Assembly (NCBI RefSeq): GCF_011751745.2
Contig: NZ_CP061170.1
Location: forward strand, 1,922,001 to 1,986,000
Length of the DNA stretch: 64,000 nt
Direction of reading: 5' to 3'
Origin: Paramicrobacterium fandaimingii
GTDB taxonomy: Bacteria > Actinomycetota > Actinomycetes > Actinomycetales > Microbacteriaceae
The stretch's first letter is position 1, and each line of letters opens with the position of its first letter. Under the pieces are notes generated by a model, which worked only from the letters and a program-made list of their open reading frames with translations, ran no database searches and was not told where the DNA came from. The translations under genes were made by a program, and so were the position numbers. Below, piece by piece: positions 53,381 through 62,839 of the stretch.

Positions 53381-54592
53381 TGTCCAAAGTTGGGTTGAAG
53401 CTCTCACGTCCAGCCGTGTACCTCGATCAGTGGGTATGGATTCGACTCGCTCGCGCGAACGTCGGACGCCCCCAGCACAATGAGGATCAGCGAGTACTGG
53501 ATGCAGTACGCGCCGCTGCCGCGAAGGGCGTCCACTTTCCGCTGTCAGCGACCCACTACGAGGAAACCGCGCGCATCCTGGACTGGCGGCAGCGGAAGGA
53601 CCTCACCGATGTGGTCGCGCCGATCTCGCTCATGCAAACGATCCGGGCGCAGCCCGTGCTCATGCGACATCAGTTCCTTGCTGCGCTTCACGAGACGCTC
53701 GGACGCCCCGCATTCCGCCCGCCGCGACCCAAGGTCCTCGGCGTTGGCGTCCATTGGGCGTTCAGCGGTGTGCAGGCCTTCTTCAAAGTCGTGAACGATG
53801 AAGGGCAGGTGATCGATGTCGACAGGACGCGCCTGCGACATCTCAACGAGTACGCCGAGGCTGCAGTATTCACCGGGCCTTTGCCCGACGATCTACCGGG
53901 TCTCTTTGATCTCGGATACGTCGCCCCTCGCGACCTCGAGAACCGTCCCGGCAATCGCGTCGAGTACGAGCAGTGGCTCTCAGAGCAGCTTGCCCGATGC
54001 GGACGAGCTACGCGCCCTTGTGATGGCACGCGAGATCAATCACGAGTACACCGATCTGCTCAACGACATTTTTGCGGAGTACCGGCTTACGCTGTCGATG
54101 ATCACCGGTGGCAGAACCGGTATGGCGAGCCGCGCGAAAGCCGTCGCGTTCATGGAACGTGTCCCCACAGCCCGGATTTCCGCGGATATGAAAGCGCTGC
54201 TCTTCCGGAACAAGGGACGGAGCTGGTCTTGGAACATGCTTCGAGATATCGACGCACTCAGCCTTGCCATCCCGTACTGTCATGTCGTCGTCACCGACAA
54301 GGATGCGGCCGATCTTCTACGCCGCACCGGCGCCAGCACACGGCACGACACCAGCGTTGTCGCAAAGCTCCACAGCCTTCCTGAGCTCCTTGATGACATC
54401 ACATCGAGCGTGGGCGATGTCGCGACTATGACGGGCTGGGAAGAGCTCGGCCCCAATGACGGCGAGTACCACCTCGAGACACCCGAGCCGCTGCCGTACG
54501 ACGACCGGTTACGGGGCGCTTCCATGCGATTGGTCGATGCTTCAGGTCGGGAGTTCCTCATGCCGAACTCCCGCGTCAGGTCTGTGGGGTAG
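53380..54592 (+). pseudogene. PIN-like nuclease partner of the KAP NTPase, one-base frameshift
   Basis: The first frame (53380 onward) reads VYLDQWVWIRLARA with Asp16, then FPLSATHYEETARIL (E61/E62); the second frame, entered near 53993-53995, continues DADELRALVMAREINHEY and NMLRDIDALSLAIPYCHVVVTDKDAADLL, ending at 54592. Four acidic positions in this order fit a PIN-like RNase. Removing one C of the CCC run gives a single 403-residue protein. The frameshift may be a true inactivation, an assembly error or, less likely, programmed shifting. Coupled to the KAP gene. Confidence 0.75.
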
Positions 54593-54858
54593 ACACGCAA
54601 CTAGCCAACCAGGTAGTTCAATCCCGTCTAACACCGTGAAGTTGCGCACTGCGCTGGCGGCAGCATGCGGTCATGATCACGACGGCTGGTAAGAATGCTC
54701 GGCTCGCAGTGAGCCTGGATTTCTCTCCCTCGCTGAGTTGCAGGTACTCGGCCGCCTGCACGTGTCACGCAGTCAGATAACTGCCTGCCTACAGAGAACG
54801 TTAGGTCCGCAGCGATAGTGCGACATCCTCGATCGAATGACGGTTCATCACGCCCCCC

Positions 54859-55974
54859 TTGCCACCGTTCGGAGTTCGCCTCCACCTCGACACTCTCCGC
54901 CGCGGTTCCCGGATCCGCGCCCGGGTCCGCTGGACTGATCCGTTTTCGCGGGAACGCGGAAGTCGCTCTGTCACGGTCGATGATGACATCGCCGCTCGAG
55001 AGTTCTTCGAACTCATGCGAGTGAGTTCGAACCGTACCGTCGATCCACTCATCACTCTGAGCGACTACGCGCATTCGATCGGCGACCGGTTCCTTCGCGG
55101 TGTCGATCCGACGTCGACCGCGGCCGGATACCGAGCTGGCCTCCGTCTCAGGGTTCTTCCCGCGCTGGGCCATATCCGCCTGCGCGAGGTCATGACGGGG
55201 CTCGTCGATCGAGCCATCGACAGCTGGGAGACAGCCCATTCCCGCTCCACGCTCAAGAACACGATCGCCGCACTGACGCGGGTGTTCGATGAAGCGGTGC
55301 GCGATGATCTCATCACTCGCAATCCTGTGCGTGACCGCGCCGACAGGCGCTATAGCGCGAACACTGAGCTTCGGCACGCGAAGCTGATTCTTGGGCCCAG
55401 TGATGTCGCGCGAATCGCTGGGGCCTGCGCTGAGATCCATACAAGCTACGGCGACCACGTCATGCTCAGCGCGTTCCTCGCCGCGCGCAGCTCGGAAGTA
55501 GGCGGGCTCGTCGTCGGCGATGTCGATTGGGAGAGCAAGATGGTCACGATCGAACGACAGTGCTTCCCCGGCGCGGGCGGGCTGAGCATCAAGCCTCCAA
55601 AGGGTCGTCGCGCGCGCCGCGTGCCGATCATCGGACCGCTCGAGCCCGTGCTGCGAAGGCTCACGACGCAACGGTCGCGCAACCTACCGCTGTTACGGGG
55701 GCCACGCGGAGGTGTCATCACCACCGCAGCATTGCGTGACGCAACCAGTTGGGACGCGCTGGTTGCATCGCTGGGTTTCCCGGGGTTGCGCCGTCACGAC
55801 CTCCGTCATGCGGGTGCAACCTGGTTCGCGAACGCGGGTGTTCCGATCCATGTTGTGAGCGACATCCTCGGGCATGCATCGGTCGAGACGACTCGTGCGT
55901 ACCTGAACACTGACACCACAGCGTTGCAGAACGCTGCGGCACGGATGGATGAGCGCCTTCGGGAGGCGGGATGA
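54859..55974 (+). CDS. tyrosine recombinase (integrase) of element A
   Basis: 371 residues from TTG 54859. Core-binding domain at about 60-150 (ITLSDYAHSIGDRFLRG, LRLRVLPALGHIRLREV), catalytic domain with Arg in FLAARSSEVGGLV, RRHDLRHAGATWF (H-x-x-R) and ILGHASVETTRAYLNT (His and Tyr). The start is weak: no binding site, and the better ATG at 54837 is out of frame by one base across a run of six C. It ends 134 bases from the tRNA-Pro gene, as expected for a tRNA-targeting integrase, and would excise element A between att2 and the tRNA. Confidence 0.88.
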   Translation: MPPFGVRLHLDTLRRGSRIRARVRWTDPFSRERGSRSVTVDDDIAAREFFELMRVSSNRTVDPLITLSDYAHSIGDRFLRGVDPTSTAAGYRAGLRLRVLPALGHIRLREVMTGLVDRAIDSWETAHSRSTLKNTIAALTRVFDEAVRDDLITRNPVRDRADRRYSANTELRHAKLILGPSDVARIAGACAEIHTSYGDHVMLSAFLAARSSEVGGLVVGDVDWESKMVTIERQCFPGAGGLSIKPPKGRRARRVPIIGPLEPVLRRLTTQRSRNLPLLRGPRGGVITTAALRDATSWDALVASLGFPGLRRHDLRHAGATWFANAGVPIHVVSDILGHASVETTRAYLNTDTTALQNAAARMDERLREAG

Positions 55975-55988
55975 GCAGCTAGAAACGC

Positions 55989-56024
55989 CTGAACCCCTTG
56001 ACCATGTCGAGTCAAGGGGTTCAG
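55989..56024. terminator. terminator after the element A integrase
   Basis: 14-bp perfect inverted repeat (CTGAACCCCTTGAC and its complement), loop CATGTCGA. Same hairpin as at 37073-37106. The stem shares CCCCTTGACC with the tRNA attachment core. Confidence 0.75.
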
Positions 56025-56079
56025 TGGGTACGATCTTGGGTACAAGACCGGCGCGAACGCCGATCTTACGACCTCTTGA

Positions 56080-56102
56080 AAATACCTTCTGATCGGGTAT
56101 TT
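56080..56102. terminator. terminator of tRNA-Pro
   Basis: AAATACC / GGTATTT inverted repeat directly after the CCA end of the minus-strand tRNA. It is short but well placed and is repeated beside att1 (37162-37184). Confidence 0.6.
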
Positions 56103-56107
56103 CTCTC

Positions 56108-56184
<77 letters not shown>

Positions 56185-56267
56185 ATGTTGCCGGCGAGCC
56201 GGAAACAACTTGTCCAGTCTAACGTGTCTGGAACAGTGGTTGTGACCATCGCCGTGGCGGGTCGCGG

Positions 56268-57110
56268 TCAGTCGCTATCGAGCGGTTTGCCCGCGGCATC
56301 CACCGGCCATTTCTCGCCCGCCTCGATGGCGATAGGCAGCACATTGTCGCTCGGTGGCAGCGGGCAGTTCCAGGCCGGGCTGAACGCGCACGGAAGCAAT
56401 CGCGCCCGGTTGAGATCGATGAAAGCAACGTCTCCCACCTTCACAGGGTCTGGTCCGTCAAGTGGGAGCTCCAGAACTCGACCCGAGCCATAAGAGGAGA
56501 TGCCGCTTGTTTCGTCGCGGAACGGGATCGCCAACGTCCCCTCGTGTTCCGTTGCCTGCAGAATGTAATACCTCTCATCGATCGTGAGCACAATCTCCGC
56601 GACGACGGGCACCTCGACAGGTGCGGGGTCACGGTAGTGCGAAATCGCGACAGTGCGCCCTTCTGACGGCTGTTTGATGCGCGCAGGCACCACCCACCGA
56701 GCGTCATAGGTAAAGGAATCAATGCGGTCGAAGCGTTGCCTGCGTTCGGATGCGGCATTCCAGATTTGCAGCGCGAACCGTGTGCCGTCGTAGCTGAAAA
56801 CGACACCAATGCTGCCGTCGGAGAATGTCGCTTCGGTGGGCCCGTCGAGAGCAAGCCAGTAGAGCTCCGCGTGCCCATCGACGAGTTCGCTGTTAATGCG
56901 GATGCCGTCAGCTGCCTCGGCTGTCACGCCGAGACCACGGCCGCCCTCAAGCGGCGCCCAGCGGCCCGGTGCGGGCGGAACCTCTGTGTCTGGCGCCGTC
57001 ACGTGAGCGCCCCACACAAACGCTAAGGGGCTCCGCACATCGGCCATCTGCTCGTCACGCGCGCGACGCCATGCGCTCCACTCACCACGGAACCGCTCGA
57101 GATCTGTCAT
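56268..57110 (-). CDS. DUF1684-family protein
   Basis: 280 residues from MTDLERFRGEW. DUF1684 is recognised by the C-terminal signature FIDLNRARLLPCAFSPAWNCP, then LPIAIEAGEK, and by the beta-rich middle (RFDRIDSFTYDARWVVPARI). Function unknown; soluble, no signal. Its ATG overlaps the Nudix-NYN gene stop by four bases (ATGA), so the two are translated together. Confidence 0.88.
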   Translation of the reverse strand: MTDLERFRGEWSAWRRARDEQMADVRSPLAFVWGAHVTAPDTEVPPAPGRWAPLEGGRGLGVTAEAADGIRINSELVDGHAELYWLALDGPTEATFSDGSIGVVFSYDGTRFALQIWNAASERRQRFDRIDSFTYDARWVVPARIKQPSEGRTVAISHYRDPAPVEVPVVAEIVLTIDERYYILQATEHEGTLAIPFRDETSGISSYGSGRVLELPLDGPDPVKVGDVAFIDLNRARLLPCAFSPAWNCPLPPSDNVLPIAIEAGEKWPVDAAGKPLDSD

Positions 57111-58021
57111 CGATCGACCACCGTATCCATGCGTTCCAATAGCCATGCAGCCCCGTGCACGTGCCCTCCAAGCTCTTCGACACGAGCGGCCAGCTCTCGG
57201 TCGCTCGTGATCACCGTCACATCTCTTTCTGCCTGGCCGACGATCAACGCTGCCACCTGCTCCACGATCTCATCGTCACCCTCGCCCGGGGCGTTCACCA
57301 CGCGGACGTGGGCAGAATTTCCTCCGCCCTTCGCCTGGCCCTCGACGACCATGACGATCTCCGGACACCACCGCAAGCCAGCCACCTTCTCATCGGCGAT
57401 TCCTTCGCTGCTGAGGGCTTCCAGCCGGTCGCGCAGGCGCGCGGCTGCGGCACGGCGATCGCGCCACCATCCGTCTGGGCGAGAGCCGACGACGTTCGCT
57501 GCGTCGATGATAAGTTGCGGAGAACACCCGAGCAACGGTCGCAGGTGTGGCCAGGATGCTTCGAAGCCGGGGTGCAGCGGCGCTGAGGCGACGCTGTCTA
57601 ACGGAACCCATTCCAGCGCGATGCTCTCGTGGTCGTTCATTACGGGCTCGAAGGGCTTCGTCACTTCGGCGATCACCGTCGTGTAACTCCAGTAGCCAAC
57701 TGAGAACGTCGATGTCAGGCGCGGAAGCAACTGATCCGCGGGGACTCCCGCCTCTTCATGAGCTTCGCGGAGTGCGCCGTCGATAGCGCTCTCTCCCTCG
57801 TGCAAGGCCCCGCCAGGGAGACCCCAGGTTCCTCCCTGGTCGCTCCACTCGGCGCGATGCTGCAGAAGAACGCCGCGCGCCGGGTCCCAGGCGATGAGCC
57901 CGGCCGCCCCATAGCGGCCCCAGAACCTGCCTCGCTCCCCTTCGACCCAGGCATCGCCGGAGTCGCGCGGGCCACGAGGGCGCCGTGGTTCACCGGGAAC
58001 CGGAGGGATAATTCGTACCAC
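57107..58021 (-). CDS. Nudix hydrolase fused to an NYN/YacP-like PIN domain
   Basis: 304 residues. The N-terminal half has the Nudix box GGALHEGESAIDGALREAHEEAG (first part; GX5EX7REUXEEXGU). The C-terminal half starts LIIDAANVVGSRPDGWWRD, then GDDEIVEQVAALIV and TSDRELAARV, acidic residues of a NYN/YacP-type PIN-like nuclease. Nudix domains clear modified or toxic nucleoside diphosphates; the fused NYN domain suggests RNA processing linked to cap or nucleotide removal. Sits between der and the DUF1684 gene, minus strand. Confidence 0.85.
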   Translation of the reverse strand: MVRIIPPVPGEPRRPRGPRDSGDAWVEGERGRFWGRYGAAGLIAWDPARGVLLQHRAEWSDQGGTWGLPGGALHEGESAIDGALREAHEEAGVPADQLLPRLTSTFSVGYWSYTTVIAEVTKPFEPVMNDHESIALEWVPLDSVASAPLHPGFEASWPHLRPLLGCSPQLIIDAANVVGSRPDGWWRDRRAAAARLRDRLEALSSEGIADEKVAGLRWCPEIVMVVEGQAKGGGNSAHVRVVNAPGEGDDEIVEQVAALIVGQAERDVTVITSDRELAARVEELGGHVHGAAWLLERMDTVVDR

Positions 58022-58054
58022 CCCTCAAGACTCTCACGAGTCAGCGGCTCTCCG

Positions 58055-59569
58055 TCATCGTTTACGTCGTTCGCGCACCCGCATGTTGATGACGATGGGG
58101 CTGCCTTCGAAACCATAAATCTCTCGGAGGCGACGCTGAATGAAGCGACGGTAGCCGGGGTCGAGGAAGCCCGTAGTGAAAAGCACAAATGTCGGAGGGC
58201 GCGACGAGGCCTGCGTGCCGAAGAGCACACGAGGCTGCTTTCCGCCGCGCAGCGGGTGCGGATGCTCGGCGACGAGTTCGGCGAGAAATGCATTGAACTT
58301 TCCCGTCGCAATTCGCGTGTCCCACGACTCAAGCGCCACCTCGAGAGCCGGAACCAGCTTTTCGAGGTGTCGCCCAGTCTGCGCCGAGATGTTCACTCGC
58401 GGTGCCCACGACACATGTCCGAGATCTTGTTCGATCTCGCGCTCGAGAAACCAGCGACGCTCGTCATCGAGTAGATCCCACTTATTGAAGGCGAGCACGA
58501 GGGCGCGACCTGACTGCAGCACGAGGTCAACAATGCGGACGTCCTGCTCAGAGATCGGTTCACTCACGTCGATCACGACGACACCGACCTCCGCCTTTTC
58601 AAGGGCTGCGCTCGTGCGCAGAGACGCGTAAAAGTCTGCACCCTGCTGCATGTGCACGCGACGGCGGATGCCGGCAGTGTCGACGAATCTCCACACCTTG
58701 CCAGCGATCTCAACCTGTTCGTCAACAGGATCGCGTGTCGTACCGGCAATGTCATTGACGACGACGCGTTCTTCTCCCGCTGCCTTGTTGAGCAGGCTCG
58801 ACTTGCCCACGTTCGGTCGGCCGACAATCGCCACACGCCGTGGCCCGCCGACCTCCCGCTTCGCGACAGCGGAGACCTCGGGGAGCTTATCGAGAACAAG
58901 GTCGAGAAGATCAGCGACGCCGCGCCCGTGCAGCGCTGAGACACCACGCGGTTCGCCGAGGCCGAGCGACCACAGGTCCGCGGTGTTCGGCTCCTGCCGC
59001 ACGTCATCCACCTTATTGGCGACGAGGTAGACGGGCTTCTTCACCTTGCGAAGCAGACGCACAACGTGCTCGTCTGTGCTTGTGGCGCCCACATTCGCAT
59101 CGACGACGAACATGACGGCGTCGGCGAGATCGATGGCGACTTCCGCCTGAGCGGCAACGGATGCGTCGATGCCCTTGGCATCAGGTTCCCACCCGCCGGT
59201 GTCGACAAGTGTGAAGTGCCTGCCGTTCCATTCAGCACGGTACGAGACGCGGTCGCGCGTCACCCCTGGCGTGTCTTCGACTACCGCCTCACGGCGCCCG
59301 ATAATTCGGTTCACGAGAGCCGATTTGCCCACGTTCGGCCGCCCGACGATTGCCACGACGGGAAGCGTCGGCAGGTAGCGAATCGCCTCGGGTCCCTCGG
59401 CTGCCGTCTCGAGCATCTCGAGATCGGTTTCGTCGAGGTCGTAGTCGTCGAGCCCGCGCCTAAGCGTGTCGGCACGCTGCTCGACCAGATCATCGTCGAG
59501 CGACTCCAGGTGCTCGGCGAGATTATCATCATCGCCGAACTGGTCGTCATCGGGCGTGGGGTCAGCCAT
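58055..59569 (-). CDS. der: ribosome biogenesis GTPase Der (EngA)
   Basis: 504 residues with two tandem GTPase domains. Each has G1 GRPNVGKS, G3 DTGGW / DTAGI and G4 NKVDD / NKWDL; a KH-like domain follows ([23 protein letters not shown]). An acidic N-terminal extension of about 65 residues is usual in actinobacteria. Der assembles the 50S subunit. Start codon overlaps the end of cmk by eight bases. Confidence 0.97.
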   Translation of the reverse strand: MADPTPDDDQFGDDDNLAEHLESLDDDLVEQRADTLRRGLDDYDLDETDLEMLETAAEGPEAIRYLPTLPVVAIVGRPNVGKSALVNRIIGRREAVVEDTPGVTRDRVSYRAEWNGRHFTLVDTGGWEPDAKGIDASVAAQAEVAIDLADAVMFVVDANVGATSTDEHVVRLLRKVKKPVYLVANKVDDVRQEPNTADLWSLGLGEPRGVSALHGRGVADLLDLVLDKLPEVSAVAKREVGGPRRVAIVGRPNVGKSSLLNKAAGEERVVVNDIAGTTRDPVDEQVEIAGKVWRFVDTAGIRRRVHMQQGADFYASLRTSAALEKAEVGVVVIDVSEPISEQDVRIVDLVLQSGRALVLAFNKWDLLDDERRWFLEREIEQDLGHVSWAPRVNISAQTGRHLEKLVPALEVALESWDTRIATGKFNAFLAELVAEHPHPLRGGKQPRVLFGTQASSRPPTFVLFTTGFLDPGYRRFIQRRLREIYGFEGSPIVINMRVRERRKR

Positions 59570-60242
59570 GTGTCGTCCTTGCGGTCTGCTGGGTGATCAC
59601 ATCGAGTACTGCATCGACGGTCTGATCAAAGTTGAGGGTTGTCGAGTCGACGGTGACAACGCCTTCGGCCGCTGTCATAAAGTCGACGACGCGCGAGTCC
59701 GCGGCGTCGCGCTTGCGAAGCTGATTCGCGACCTCCGTCGCGTTCTCGGTCGTGAGCTCCGCCGAGCGCCTCGCCATTCTAACCTCTTCGGATGCTGTGA
59801 GAAGAATGCGAACGGGAGCATCCGGGGCGACGACCGTTGTGATGTCGCGACCTTCGACGATGATGCCGTCCCGGGGAGACGAGCGCATGATGCTGCGGAA
59901 GAGCGCATTCACATGCTCGCGGATTGCGGGCACGCGCGCCACGCTGCTGACGACTCCCGAAACACGCGGTTCGCGAATCGCCTCGGTGATGTCGGTTTCG
60001 CCCACCATCACGACGCAATCATCGGGGTCGACTCCGATGCTGTAATCCCAGTCGGGAAGAGCATCGACGATGGCGGCGCTGTCTGCACTCGACATGTCGC
60101 GCTCGAGAACCCACCAGGCGAGCGCTCGATAGGCGGCCCCCGTGTCAAGGTAGTCATAGTCCAGCTGACGCGCGGCCTGCTTGGAGATGCTCGACTTGCC
60201 CGAACCTGCCGGCCCATCAATCGCAACGACGATGTTTGCCAT
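59562..60242 (-). CDS. cmk: cytidylate kinase
   Basis: 226 residues from [17 protein letters not shown] (ATG 60242; a GTG two codons earlier, at 60248, overlaps the tyrA stop and is possible). P-loop [33 protein letters not shown] and the LID region RMARRSAEL are typical. It phosphorylates CMP/dCMP. Lies between tyrA and der in the conserved chromosomal cluster. Confidence 0.95.
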   Translation of the reverse strand: MANIVVAIDGPAGSGKSSISKQAARQLDYDYLDTGAAYRALAWWVLERDMSSADSAAIVDALPDWDYSIGVDPDDCVVMVGETDITEAIREPRVSGVVSSVARVPAIREHVNALFRSIMRSSPRDGIIVEGRDITTVVAPDAPVRILLTASEEVRMARRSAELTTENATEVANQLRKRDAADSRVVDFMTAAEGVVTVDSTTLNFDQTVDAVLDVITQQTARTTHG

Positions 60243-60244
60243 TT

Positions 60245-61366
60245 TCACACACTCGCAATCCGCCAGCCGCGCACTTCGAGATCGTCAATCGTGCGTTGCT
60301 TGACTTCGGGGAGAACACTGATCTCTGCCAAGCCCACAGCCGTTCCCGGTGAGTGCTCGAGGCGAAGGTCCTCCATATTGACGTTGATCTCACCCAGTTC
60401 GGTGAGAAGTCTGCCCAGCTGACCCGGGGTGTCATCGACCATGACAACGATCTGGGCGAAACGGCGGTCTTGACCGTGTTTGCCCGGCAACCGGGCGACG
60501 CCGACGTTGCCCGCGGCGATGGAGTCGGCAATGCGGCGCCGTGCCCCGACAGCATCCGGATTATGGAGAGCCGTGATGATTGCATCGAGATCGGAGCGCA
60601 GCGACGTGAGCACCTCGGCGACGGGGGCGCTGTTCGCTCCCAGAATCTGCACCCACAGCTCGGGCGCGCTCGACGCAATGCGCACGGTGTCCCGCAGCCC
60701 CTGGCCCGTCAGCCGGAGCGCCGCATCGGGGGCATCGACGAGTCGGGCCGCGAGAAGACTCGACACAAGCTGGGGAACGTGCGAAACAAGGCCGACGGCC
60801 TCATCGTGCTGGTCCGGCGTCATCTCGATCGGAGTCGCACCGACATCGAGCGCGAGGTCCTCGATGACCGCAAGCGCATGACGTGGCGTCCACTTGTCGC
60901 GGCAGATCACCCAGGGGCGACCGGCAAAAAGGTCGGCGCGAGCCGAGATTGCCCCGCCGCGCTCTCGTCCCGCCATGGGGTGAGAGCCGATGTACAGAGA
61001 CAGGTCGAGCCCTCGCGCCTTCAGGTCGAGGTACGGCGCCGTCTTCACACTCGCCACGTCGGTGACGACGGCTCGGGGGTAGCGAGCAAGCTCCATGGCG
61101 ACGACATCAGCGACAACGTCGGGGGGAACGGCCACGACGATGAGATCGGGATCATCATCGTCTGCGGCTGCGCGACCCGCGCCGTAGTCAATCGCGAGAT
61201 GCAATTGCGAGGGAGACGCGTCGGCGAGTGCAACGTCGAGACCATTCGCGGTGAGCGCAAGGCCGAGACTTGCTCCGAGCAGCCCCGTTCCTACGACGCG
61301 CACGGTGACGTCGAGGCGCGAGCCATTTGTCGACGGGCCTCCAGGTGGTTGTGTCGGTGGGGTCAC
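60245..61366 (-). CDS. tyrA: prephenate dehydrogenase with C-terminal ACT domain
   Basis: 373 residues. NAD-binding [15 protein letters not shown] (24-38), [19 protein letters not shown] (conserved His of the prephenate site) and the all-helical dimerisation region; an ACT domain at about 305-373 ([22 protein letters not shown]) suggests feedback control, probably by tyrosine. It converts prephenate to 4-hydroxyphenylpyruvate. Overlaps the rluB stop by four bases. Confidence 0.95.
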   Translation of the reverse strand: MTPPTQPPGGPSTNGSRLDVTVRVVGTGLLGASLGLALTANGLDVALADASPSQLHLAIDYGAGRAAADDDDPDLIVVAVPPDVVADVVAMELARYPRAVVTDVASVKTAPYLDLKARGLDLSLYIGSHPMAGRERGGAISARADLFAGRPWVICRDKWTPRHALAVIEDLALDVGATPIEMTPDQHDEAVGLVSHVPQLVSSLLAARLVDAPDAALRLTGQGLRDTVRIASSAPELWVQILGANSAPVAEVLTSLRSDLDAIITALHNPDAVGARRRIADSIAAGNVGVARLPGKHGQDRRFAQIVVMVDDTPGQLGRLLTELGEINVNMEDLRLEHSPGTAVGLAEISVLPEVKQRTIDDLEVRGWRIASV

Positions 61367-62211
61367 CGTGATTCTTCCTCCGCATTGGGCGCGGTGCGCG
61401 CCGACGGACCGGCGGCGCCTGCGTCGTATTCCTTCGCCGCAATCTCGCCGGTTACGTGCGCGTTGCGCGCGATTGTCAGAATGCCTCCCAGCTCGTCTTT
61501 CGACAGCTCGCGCATTTCGCCCGCGCGCAGCGTTCCCAGGTGAAGGGGCCCGAAGCTGCGCCGCACGAGATCAATGACAGGATGCCCTACCTCGGCCATC
61601 ATGCGTCGCACAATGCGGTTGCGGCCCGAGTGGATTGTGAGCTCAACGAGCGTGAACTGCGTGCCGTGGGCGTCAAGCACCCGCACGGCGTCAACGGCGA
61701 TGGGGCCATCGTCGAGCGTGATGCCAGATTTCAAAGCAGTGAGCGTGCGCGGTTCCACGGCCCCGCGAACCTTGGCGACGTAAGTTTTCGCGACGCCGAA
61801 CGACGGGTGCGCGAGAACATGTGCGATTTCGCCGTCATTGGTGAGGATGAGCAGGCCCGATGTCTCAACGTCGAGGCGCCCGACGTTGAACAGCCGCTCG
61901 TCCAAATGCGAGGTGAATCGCGACAGATCGGGCCGCCCCTGCTCGTCGCGCATCGAGCTGACAATGCCACGCGGCTTGTTCAGCATGATGTAGCGCTTCG
62001 TCGTGTCGAGCTGCACTGCTCTGCCATCCACCGCCACCCGGTCGACGTCCGGGTCGATGCGTGTGCCCGGCACCGTGACGACGGCGCCGTTGACGCTGAC
62101 GCGACCCTCGGCGATGTACTGCTCGCAGACGCGACGCGACGCCACTCCGGCTGCGGCAAGCACTTTCTGCAGGCGCACGCCCGCGGGCAGCACTGATGAA
62201 TTATCGGACAT
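61363..62211 (-). CDS. rluB: pseudouridine synthase RluB/RsuA family
   Basis: 282 residues from MSDNSSVLPAGVRL. N-terminal S4 domain (RLQKVLAAAGVASRRVCEQYI), then the catalytic domain with VGRLDVETSGLLILTND (Asp nucleophile) and the RMMAEVGHPV segment. The C-terminal tail of about 50 residues is disordered and acidic/alanine-rich. It isomerises a uridine in 23S rRNA (RluB position by family). Overlaps the scpB stop by eleven bases. Confidence 0.93.
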   Translation of the reverse strand: MSDNSSVLPAGVRLQKVLAAAGVASRRVCEQYIAEGRVSVNGAVVTVPGTRIDPDVDRVAVDGRAVQLDTTKRYIMLNKPRGIVSSMRDEQGRPDLSRFTSHLDERLFNVGRLDVETSGLLILTNDGEIAHVLAHPSFGVAKTYVAKVRGAVEPRTLTALKSGITLDDGPIAVDAVRVLDAHGTQFTLVELTIHSGRNRIVRRMMAEVGHPVIDLVRRSFGPLHLGTLRAGEMRELSKDELGGILTIARNAHVTGEIAAKEYDAGAAGPSARTAPNAEEESR

Positions 62212-62839
62212 CGTCGTCGAATCCCTCCGAGCCATCGGCGAGCAGTGGAGAGATTGGGGGCAGCTCGTCGAGCGAATTGATGCCGAGCTGTTGCAGCAGC
62301 AGATCGGTCGTGCCGTAGTTGATCGCCCCAGTCTCGCTATCGGTGAAGAGCTCGGTGACCAGCCCGCGCCCGACGAGAGTGCGCACAACAGAGTCGACGT
62401 TCACCGCGCGAATCGACGCGATCGCACCGCGAGAGATCGGCTGCTTGTACGCGATCACGGCGAGCGTTTCCAACGCAGCCTGCGAGAGCTTGCTCGGGTT
62501 CTGCTCCGACACATAGGCGGCGACAACGTCGTCATAGTCCTCGCGCACGTACATGCGCCAACCGCCGCCGACCTCACGCAGCTCAAAGCCACGCCGCACT
62601 CCCCCGCCTTCGCCGTCGTAGTCAGCGACAAGACGCTCGATCGTTGCCGAGACCTGCTTCACCGGAGTGCCGAGCGCCGTCGCGATGCCCATGACGCTCT
62701 GCGGCTCGTCTGCGACCATCAGGAGCGCTTCGATTGCGCGATCCATGTCGATGTCGGCGTCGATCACCGTTGCGGGCGCCGTTGCGTCAGCAGCATCCGT
62801 CATCTCGGTTGTTCCACTCTCTTTCTGCTCAACCGTCAT
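62201..62839 (-). CDS. scpB: segregation and condensation protein B
   Basis: 212 residues from MTVEQKESGTT. Two winged-helix domains: AIEALLMVADEPQSVMGIATALG and the C-terminal SQAALETLAVIAYKQPISRGAI, then RGLVTEL. ScpB forms a complex with ScpA and SMC to compact and segregate the chromosome. Start overlaps the end of scpA by eleven bases, so translation is coupled. Confidence 0.95.
   Translation of the reverse strand: MTVEQKESGTTEMTDAADATAPATVIDADIDMDRAIEALLMVADEPQSVMGIATALGTPVKQVSATIERLVADYDGEGGGVRRGFELREVGGGWRMYVREDYDDVVAAYVSEQNPSKLSQAALETLAVIAYKQPISRGAIASIRAVNVDSVVRTLVGRGLVTELFTDSETGAINYGTTDLLLQQLGINSLDELPPISPLLADGSEGFDDDVR

Noticed and set aside
33582..56107. Conjugation or phage structural genes in the island
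   Set aside because: I looked for relaxase, VirB4/TraG-type ATPases, terminase, portal and capsid genes and saw none; the elements are small integrase-carrying islands or satellites.
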